DNA of 64,000 nucleotides from Pseudomonas oryzae (GTDB lineage Bacteria; Pseudomonadota; Gammaproteobacteria; Pseudomonadales; Pseudomonadaceae): NCBI RefSeq assembly GCF_900104805.1, contig NZ_LT629751.1, positions 2,771,001 to 2,835,000 of the forward strand, read 5' to 3'. Shown piece by piece: positions 58,566 to 64,000 of this stretch (position 1 is its first letter; each line of letters starts with the position of its first letter). The notes under the pieces were generated by a model. It saw only the letters and a program-made list of their open reading frames with translations, ran no database searches and was not told where the DNA came from. The position numbers and the translations under genes were made by a program.

Positions 58566-59843
58566 TCAGATGCTCAGCCGGTCGCGCAGTTGGTAGTAGG
58601 TGGCCCCCAGCGCGGTGAACGGCACGCGGAACAGGCGCCCGCCCGGGAACGGGTAGTGCGGCAGGCTGGCGAAGGCGTCGAAGCGCTCGGCCTGGCCGCG
58701 CAGGGCCTCGGCCAGCAGCTTGCCGGCCAGGTGGGTGTAGGTCACGCCGTGGCCGCTGCAGCCCTGGGAGTAGTAGACGTTGTCGCCGATCCGCCCGACC
58801 TGCGGCAGGCGCGACAGGGTCAGCAGGAAGTTGCCGGTCCAGGTGTAGTCGATCTTCACGTTCTTCAGCTGCGGGAAGGTCTTGAGCATCTTCGGCCGGA
58901 TGATCGCCTCGATGTCCGCCGGGTCGCGCGCCCCGTAGACCACACCACCGCCGTAGATCAGGCGCTTGTCGGCGCTCAGGCGGAAGTAGTCGAGCAGGTA
59001 GTTGCAGTCCTCGACGCAGTAGTCCTGCGGCAACAGGCTGGCGGCCAGCTCGTCGGACAGTGGCTCGGTGGTGAGCACCTGGGTGCCGCAGGGCATCGAC
59101 TTGGCGGCCAGTTGCGGCAGCAGGTTGCCCAGGTAGGCGTTGCCCGCGACTATCACGAAGCGCGCCGCGACCTCGCCGGCGGCGGTGTGCACCACCGGCC
59201 GCGCACCATGCTCGATGCGCGTCGCCGCGCTCTGCTCGTAGATGGCGCCGCCCAGCGAGGCGACCGCCGCGGCCTCGCCCAGGGCCAGGTTGAGCGGGTG
59301 GACGTGGCCGCCGCTCATGTCCAGCATGCCGCCGACGTAGCGCTCGCTGCCCACCACGCGACGGATGCCGTCATGGTCGAGCAGCTCGAGCTGGTGATGA
59401 CCGTAGCGCTCCCACAGCTTCTTCTGCGCCTCCAGATGACGCACCTGCTTGCCGGTCAGCGCGGCGAACACGCCGCCGTCCTTGAGGTCGCACTGGATGT
59501 TGTAGCGGGCGATGCGCTCGCGAATGATCCGCCCGCCCTCGAAGGCCATGGCGCCGAGCAGCTCGGCGTGGCGGATGCCGACGGCGCGCTCGATCACGTC
59601 GATGTCGCGGCTGTAGCTGTTGACGATCTGCCCGCCATTGCGCCCCGAGGCGCCGAAGCCGACCTTCGCCGCTTCCAGCACCACCACGCTGAAGCCGCTC
59701 TCGAGCAGGAACAGTGCGCTGGACAGGCCGGTATAGCCCGCGCCGATGATGCAGACGTCCGCCTCGACACGGCCCTTGAGCACCGGGTAGTCGACCTGCG
59801 GGTTCCGCGAAGCGGCGTAGTAACTGCTGACATGTTGCGTCAT
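58566..59843 (-). CDS. puuB: Gamma-glutamylputrescine oxidoreductase
   Basis: 425 residues of the DAO/FAD-dependent amine oxidase family. The N-terminal FAD fingerprint is CIIGAGYTGLSSALFLLESG, then KVGFGASGRNGGQIVN. GVVYGARDPAD and QGCSGHGVTYTHLAGKLLAEAL near the C-terminus are typical of PuuB/OrdL. It oxidises gamma-glutamylputrescine to the aldehyde with H2O2 release. The start at 59843 has AAGGAG upstream; the frame continues to 59972 inside puuC without a site. Confidence 0.93.
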   Translation of the reverse strand: MTQHVSSYYAASRNPQVDYPVLKGRVEADVCIIGAGYTGLSSALFLLESGFSVVVLEAAKVGFGASGRNGGQIVNSYSRDIDVIERAVGIRHAELLGAMAFEGGRIIRERIARYNIQCDLKDGGVFAALTGKQVRHLEAQKKLWERYGHHQLELLDHDGIRRVVGSERYVGGMLDMSGGHVHPLNLALGEAAAVASLGGAIYEQSAATRIEHGARPVVHTAAGEVAARFVIVAGNAYLGNLLPQLAAKSMPCGTQVLTTEPLSDELAASLLPQDYCVEDCNYLLDYFRLSADKRLIYGGGVVYGARDPADIEAIIRPKMLKTFPQLKNVKIDYTWTGNFLLTLSRLPQVGRIGDNVYYSQGCSGHGVTYTHLAGKLLAEALRGQAERFDAFASLPHYPFPGGRLFRVPFTALGATYYQLRDRLSI

Positions 59844-59880
59844 GGTAAGACTCCTTGCCGTTGCCGGTCGGGCAGCGGCC

Positions 59881-61374
59881 TCACAGCTTGATCCAGGTGG
59901 CCTTAAGCTCGGTGTACTTGTCGAAGGCGTGCAGCGACTTGTCGCGGCCATTGCCGGACTGCTTGAAGCCACCGAAGGGCGCGGTCATGTCGCCGCCGTC
60001 GTACTGGTTGACCCACACGCTGCCGGCGCGCAGCGCCTTGGCCGCCCGATGCGCCCGGGACAGGTTGCCGGTCCAGATCGCCGCGGCCAGGCCATAGATG
60101 CTGTCGTTGGCGATGGCGATGGCCTCTTCGGTGGTGTCGAACGGAATCACCGTCAGCACCGGACCGAAGATCTCCTCGCGGGCGATGCGCATCTGGTTGT
60201 GCGCCTCGTCGAAGATGGTCGGCTCGAGGTACACGCCGCCGGTTTCGCTCAGGGTCTGCCGGCCGCCGCAGAGCAGCCGGGCGTTGTCCGCCTTGCCCGC
60301 CTCGATGTAGGACAGCACGCTGTTCAGGTGGCCCTGGTCGACCAGCGCGCCGACGCGGGTCTGCGGGTCCAGTGCATGGCCGACCTTCCAGCCCTGGAGC
60401 GCGGCGACCACCAGCGGCATGAACTTGTCCTTGATCGAGCGCTGCACCAGCAGGCGCGAACCGGCGGTGCACATCTCGCCCTGGTTGAAGCAGATGGCCA
60501 TCGCCGCCGCCTCGGCGGCCTCCTGCAGGTCGGGCGCGTCCTCGCAGACGATGTTGGCGCTCTTGCCGCCGGCCTCCAGCCAGACCCGCTTCATGTTCGA
60601 CTCGCCGGCATAGATCATCAGTTGCTTGGCGATCCGGGTCGATCCGGTGAACACCAGGGTGTCGACGTCCATGTGCAGGGCCAGCGCCTGGCCGACGGTG
60701 TGGCCGTAGCCGGGCAGCACGTTGAGCACGCCGGCCGGGATGCCGGCCTCCAGCGCCAGCCGGGCCATGCGGATGGCGCTCAGCGGCGACTTCTCGGACG
60801 GCTTGACGATCACCGAGTTGCCGGTGGCCAGCGCCGGGCCGAGCTTCCAGGCGGTCATGATCATCGGGAAGTTCCACGGCACGATGGCGGCGACCACGCC
60901 GACCGGCTCGCGGGTCACCAGGCCCAGCTCGTCGTGCGGCGTGGCGGCCACTTCGTCGTAGATCTTGTCGATCGCCTCGCCGCTCCAGCGGAGGGCGCGC
61001 GAGGCGCCGGGCACGTCGACGTTCAGCGCGTAGTGGATCGGCTTGCCCATGTCGAGGGTTTCCAGCAGCGCCAGCTCCTCGGCATGGGCGTCCAGCAGGT
61101 CGGCGAAGCGGATCATGATCCGCTTGCGCTCGACCGGCTTCAGGCGCGACCAGACCCCGGACTCGAAGGTGGCGCGGGCGTCGCGTACGGCGACCTCGGC
61201 GTCGGCGGCATCGCAGCTGGCGATGCTGGCCAGGAAGCGGCCATCCACCGGGCTGACGCACTCGAAGGTGGCGCCGGAAGCGGCTTCCCGGTATTCGCCA
61301 CCGATGAAGGCGCGGCCTTCCAGGTGCAGGCGCTTGGACAGGTTTTCCCAGTATTCGCGGGTCAGAGCAGTCAT
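59881..61374 (-). CDS. puuC: Gamma-glutamyl-gamma-aminobutyraldehyde dehydrogenase
   Basis: 497 residues of the aldehyde dehydrogenase superfamily. The NAD site is VVAAIVPWNFPMIMTAWKLGPALATG, the catalytic Glu is in LEAGGKSAN, and the catalytic Cys is in FNQGEMCTAGSRL. EIFGPVLTVIPFD and GDMTAPFGGFKQSGNGRDKS match PuuC/betaine-type dehydrogenases. It oxidises the aldehyde made by PuuB to gamma-glutamyl-GABA. Start at 61374 with GGGAGG upstream; 16 bp from puuA. Confidence 0.94.
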   Translation of the reverse strand: MTALTREYWENLSKRLHLEGRAFIGGEYREAASGATFECVSPVDGRFLASIASCDAADAEVAVRDARATFESGVWSRLKPVERKRIMIRFADLLDAHAEELALLETLDMGKPIHYALNVDVPGASRALRWSGEAIDKIYDEVAATPHDELGLVTREPVGVVAAIVPWNFPMIMTAWKLGPALATGNSVIVKPSEKSPLSAIRMARLALEAGIPAGVLNVLPGYGHTVGQALALHMDVDTLVFTGSTRIAKQLMIYAGESNMKRVWLEAGGKSANIVCEDAPDLQEAAEAAAMAICFNQGEMCTAGSRLLVQRSIKDKFMPLVVAALQGWKVGHALDPQTRVGALVDQGHLNSVLSYIEAGKADNARLLCGGRQTLSETGGVYLEPTIFDEAHNQMRIAREEIFGPVLTVIPFDTTEEAIAIANDSIYGLAAAIWTGNLSRAHRAAKALRAGSVWVNQYDGGDMTAPFGGFKQSGNGRDKSLHAFDKYTELKATWIKL

Positions 61375-61390
61375 CGAGAGCCTCCCGGCC

Positions 61391-62773
61391 TCATACCGTG
61401 TGCAGGTACCAGTTGTATTCCAGGTCGGAGATCGACACCTCGAACTCCGCCAGCTCGCTTTCCTTGCAGGCGACGAAGACGTCGATGTACTCCGGGCTGA
61501 TGTACTGGTTGAGCACTTCGCTGTCGTCCAGCGCGCGCAGGGCATCGCGCAGGTTGTTGGGCAGGCTCTGCTCCAGCTGCTCGTAGGAGTTGCCCTCGAT
61601 CGGCGCGCCCGGCTCGATCCGGTTGGTCAGGCCGTGGTGAATGCCGGCGAGGATCGCCGCCATCATCAGGTAGGGGTTGGCATCGGCGCCGGCGACGCGG
61701 TGCTCGATGCGCACGGCGTCGGCGCTGCCGGTCGGCACCCGCACCGCCACGGTGCGGTTGTCCAGGCCCCAGGACGGCGCATTGGGCACGTAGAACTGCG
61801 CGCCGAAGCGGCGGTAGGAGTTGACGTTGGGACACAGGAAGGCCATCGAGGCCGGCATGGTTTCCAGCACGCCGCCGATGGCGTGGCGCAGCGCGTCGTT
61901 CTCCACCGGCTCCTCGCTGGTGAAGATGTTGCGCCCGGTGGCCTTGTCGAGCAGCGAGATGTGCACGTGCAGACCGTTGCCGGCCTGGCCCGGGTAGGGC
62001 TTGGCCATGAAGGTGGTGTCCATCTCGTGGTCGTAGGCGATGTTCTTGATCAGGCGCTTGAGCAGCACCGCGTAGTCGCAGGCCTTGAGCGCGTCCTCGA
62101 CGTGATGCAGGTTGACCTCGAACTGCGCCGGGGCGCTTTCCTTGACGATGGCGTCGGCCGGAATGCCCTGCTCCTTGGCGGCCTCCAGGATGTCCTGCAG
62201 GCAGTCGGCGTATTCGTCGAGGTCGTCGATCAGGTACACCTGGGTCGACTGCGGCCGCTTGCCGGAGATCGGCGAGCGCGGCGGCTGCGGGCGGCCGTTG
62301 AGGTTGTCCTGGTCGATCAGATAGAACTCCAGCTCGAAGGCCGCGCAGATCGCCAGGCCCATGGCGTCGAACTTGGCCACCACGCGGCGCAGCACCTCGC
62401 GCGGGTCGGCGAAGAACGGCTGACCCTCCAGCTCGTGCATGCTCATCAGCAACTGGCCGGTCGGGCGCTTCTGCCAGGGCTCATTGGCCAGGGTGCCGGG
62501 AATCGGGTAGCAGACGCGGTCCGCGTCGCCGATATCCAGGCCCAGGCCGGTGCTCTCGACCGTCGAGCCGTTGATATCCAGGGCAAACAGCGAGGCCGGC
62601 AGGTTGATGCCCTTCTCATACACCTTGCGCAGGCTGGCGCGTTCGATGCGCTTGCCGCGCACCACGCCGTTCATGTCGGCGATCAGCAGGTCGACGTATT
62701 GGAGATCAGGGTGAGCGACGAGGAATTCGCTCACTTCGGAGGAATCTATGACGCACGGGGAGACCGACGACAT
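61391..62773 (-). CDS. puuA: Gamma-glutamylputrescine synthetase
   Basis: 460 residues of the glutamine-synthetase family. The catalytic metal and ammonia/amine site residues lie in AAFELEFYLI, GQAGNGLHVHISL and VRIEHRVAGADANPYL; SYRRFGAQFYVPNAPSWGLDN binds ATP. It lacks the adenylylation loop of GlnA. It joins glutamate to putrescine with ATP. The ATG has AAGGA nine bases upstream. It is the first gene of a five-gene operon and is divergent from a LysR gene. Pseudomonads have several such paralogs (PauA), so the substrate could be another polyamine. Confidence 0.93.
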   Translation of the reverse strand: MSSVSPCVIDSSEVSEFLVAHPDLQYVDLLIADMNGVVRGKRIERASLRKVYEKGINLPASLFALDINGSTVESTGLGLDIGDADRVCYPIPGTLANEPWQKRPTGQLLMSMHELEGQPFFADPREVLRRVVAKFDAMGLAICAAFELEFYLIDQDNLNGRPQPPRSPISGKRPQSTQVYLIDDLDEYADCLQDILEAAKEQGIPADAIVKESAPAQFEVNLHHVEDALKACDYAVLLKRLIKNIAYDHEMDTTFMAKPYPGQAGNGLHVHISLLDKATGRNIFTSEEPVENDALRHAIGGVLETMPASMAFLCPNVNSYRRFGAQFYVPNAPSWGLDNRTVAVRVPTGSADAVRIEHRVAGADANPYLMMAAILAGIHHGLTNRIEPGAPIEGNSYEQLEQSLPNNLRDALRALDDSEVLNQYISPEYIDVFVACKESELAEFEVSISDLEYNWYLHTV

Positions 62774-62990
62774 GGCTTTACATCCTTTGGTTTTATTGGG
62801 GCAGCAACTCGAAGCAAGCCGGCCTCATCAGCGAGGCGGAGCGGACCTGGTCCTGCTTCTCGGTTTTCCGTCAGCACCGCCTGCGCCTTGCCAGGCCGGC
62901 GGCTTGCTGTTTGCTCGATCCTTCGTCCGGATTCTATGATGTGCCTTCACGCAACAAACATTGGCACTCAGACAAGCGAAGATTGCACCG
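62774..62990. promoter_or_regulatory. Divergent promoter region between puuA and the LysR gene
   Basis: 217 bp without a gene. The puuA-proximal part is AT-rich (tttggttttatt region around 62780-62795) and likely contains its promoter. I cannot define a LysR-type T-N11-A operator with confidence. Confidence 0.5.
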
Positions 62991-63893
62991 ATGCAATACA
63001 AGATCAGCCATGCCGACCTGAACCTGGTTCTCGCCCTGGTGCGCGGCGGTTCGCTGGCGCGCGCCGCCAGCCTGCTGCGGGTGGACGTGTCGACCGTGTT
63101 CCGCGCCATCCGCCGTCTGGAAACCGAGCTGGGCAGCACCCTGTTCACCAAGAGCCGGCGCGGCTACCTGCCCACCGGCATCGCCCAGGCGCTGGCCGAG
63201 CGCGCGGAGCAGGCCGAACTCGCCCTGGAGACGGCGCAACTGGTGCTGGAGCAGGGCGAGCAGGTGGTCAGCGGCACCGTGCGCCTGACCTGTACCGATG
63301 CGGTGCTCAACCACCTGCTGTTGCCCGCCCTCGCCGAGGTCATGCCGCGCTATCCGGCTCTGTCGCTGGAGCTGGTCACCTCCAGCAGCTTCGCCAACCT
63401 CAGCCGCCGCGATGCCGACATGGCTTTGCGCCTGACCAACACGCCGCCGGAGCACTTGGTCGGGCGCTGTCTGGGCAGCACAAGCTACAAGGTCTACGGC
63501 GTTGCAGCGTTCCGCGCGACGTTCGCCAGCCAGCCCGCCAGCGTGCCTTGGGTCGGCCCGGATGACGTGCTGCCGGATCACCCGACGGTGGTCTGGCGCC
63601 GCCAGCAGCTTCCCGGCATGCTGTCACGCTATCGCTGCAGCGACATGTCGGCGGTCGCGCAACTGGTCAACGCCGGCTTGGGCGTGGCCGCGCTGAGCGA
63701 CTTCATGGCCGACGACCTGCCCAACGCCGAGGCGCTGAGCGATGCCCTGCCCGGCTGCAATACCCAGCTGTGGCTGCTGACTCGCCCGGACTGCCGCGCC
63801 CTGCGCTCGGTGCGCACGCTGTTCGACGAACTGGGGCCGCTGATCCGTGCCCGCCTGGACGAGCCCGCCCGTCCCGACATGGACGAAGGCTGA
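62991..63893 (+). CDS. LysR-family regulator divergent from the puu operon
   Basis: 300 residues from the ATG at 62991; an in-frame TTG at 62961 would add ten residues. The HTH region is HADLNLVLALVRGGSLARAASLLRVDVSTVFRAIRRLE, and the rest is an effector-binding domain (GTVRLTCTDAVLNHLLLPAL, GLGVAALSDFMADDLPNAE). Its position, divergent from puuA with 217 bp between, makes it the probable regulator of the operon. Known puu/pau operons are controlled by the XRE-cupin repressor PuuR/PauR, so a LysR regulator here is unusual. Inducer is unknown. Confidence 0.85.
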   Translation: MQYKISHADLNLVLALVRGGSLARAASLLRVDVSTVFRAIRRLETELGSTLFTKSRRGYLPTGIAQALAERAEQAELALETAQLVLEQGEQVVSGTVRLTCTDAVLNHLLLPALAEVMPRYPALSLELVTSSSFANLSRRDADMALRLTNTPPEHLVGRCLGSTSYKVYGVAAFRATFASQPASVPWVGPDDVLPDHPTVVWRRQQLPGMLSRYRCSDMSAVAQLVNAGLGVAALSDFMADDLPNAEALSDALPGCNTQLWLLTRPDCRALRSVRTLFDELGPLIRARLDEPARPDMDEG

Positions 63894-64000
63894 GCCGCCG
63901 TTGTCGCGGAGGCGGATCATCGGTCGTTGCGGCCAGCGATCGTACAGCTCCAGCCCGACACGCCCATGCACGGTTGGCGTCTGCCGACCGGCAATCCGCA
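63894..64000. other. Window end, no supported gene
   Basis: 107 bp after the LysR stop. A minus-strand frame is open to the edge (starting RIAGRQTPTVHGRVGLELYD when read inward), but it also runs antisense through the LysR gene and cannot be judged without the next sequence. Confidence 0.4.

Noticed and set aside
59905-59920. CTTAAG within puuC as another PmrA-type box
   Set aside because: It lies inside coding sequence with no second half-site at 11-base spacing.
61043-63565. An 840-codon open frame on the plus strand opposite puuA and puuC
   Set aside because: It is a shadow frame of GC-rich coding DNA. The puu products on the other strand have clear catalytic motifs, and the frame has no family resemblance. 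Similar shadows occur opposite gacS (33656-36505) and relA (28632-31043).

Overview
The window is a contiguous piece of a GC-rich gammaproteobacterial chromosome, almost certainly a Pseudomonas or a close relative. The evidence is the gene content and order: an OprE/OprD-family porin next to proS, then the yihY, arsC, wrbA, hda, perM, purM, purN block, then rlmD, relA and mazG, then cysM, gacS and ldhA, then dinB. I know this general order from pseudomonads. fpr beside finR and dgkA beside erdR fit as well. Genes are dense on both strands. I see no insertion sequence, prophage, CRISPR array or rRNA.

Layout. At 1-5.7 kb are the end of an XRE/cupin regulator, a sodium:solute symporter with a 42-residue membrane protein downstream, a DmlR/DmlA-type pair (LysR regulator and D-malate/tartrate dehydrogenase), and a membrane protein fused to a cold-shock domain. 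At 5.7-13.0 kb, all on the minus strand, are slyX, a HIT protein, a PmrAB/QseBC-like two-component system, and an unusual five-gene operon. That operon encodes a 'thermostable hemolysin' (GNAT-like) protein, an AMP-forming ligase, a heme-oxygenase-like diiron protein, a short-chain dehydrogenase and an exported TPR protein. At 13-39.5 kb is core housekeeping: porin, proS, thioredoxin, Hda, purine synthesis, the stringent response enzyme RelA, RlmD, CysM, GacS, LdhA and DinB. At 39.6-40.0 kb are two complete, nearly identical initiator tRNA-fMet units, each with its own promoter and terminator. At 40-50 kb are cytochrome b561, rimO, a ZIP transporter, a stand-alone trpB, trmO, fpr/finR, dgkA, erdR, an EamA exporter and a DTW-domain tRNA-modifying enzyme. 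At 50.5-56 kb are a quorum-sensing-regulated virulence factor-like protein, a divergent phosphoketolase, an RNA-type metallo-beta-lactamase and a LOG protein. At 56-63.9 kb is a complete gamma-glutamylated putrescine catabolic operon (puuA, puuC, puuB, puuD, permease) with a divergent LysR gene.

The most promising undescribed system is the operon at 8.7-13.0 kb with the adjacent two-component system. Its enzymes look like a small-molecule pathway: acid activation, acyl transfer, diiron oxidation and reduction. Its promoter region carries a PmrA-box-like repeat (CTTAAG-N5-GTTAAG). Similar boxes precede the cytochrome b561 gene (40000-40016) and dgkA (47900-47916), which suggests a small regulon read by the response regulator encoded beside the operon. 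No computation or database search was run. Family assignments rest on motifs and recall.
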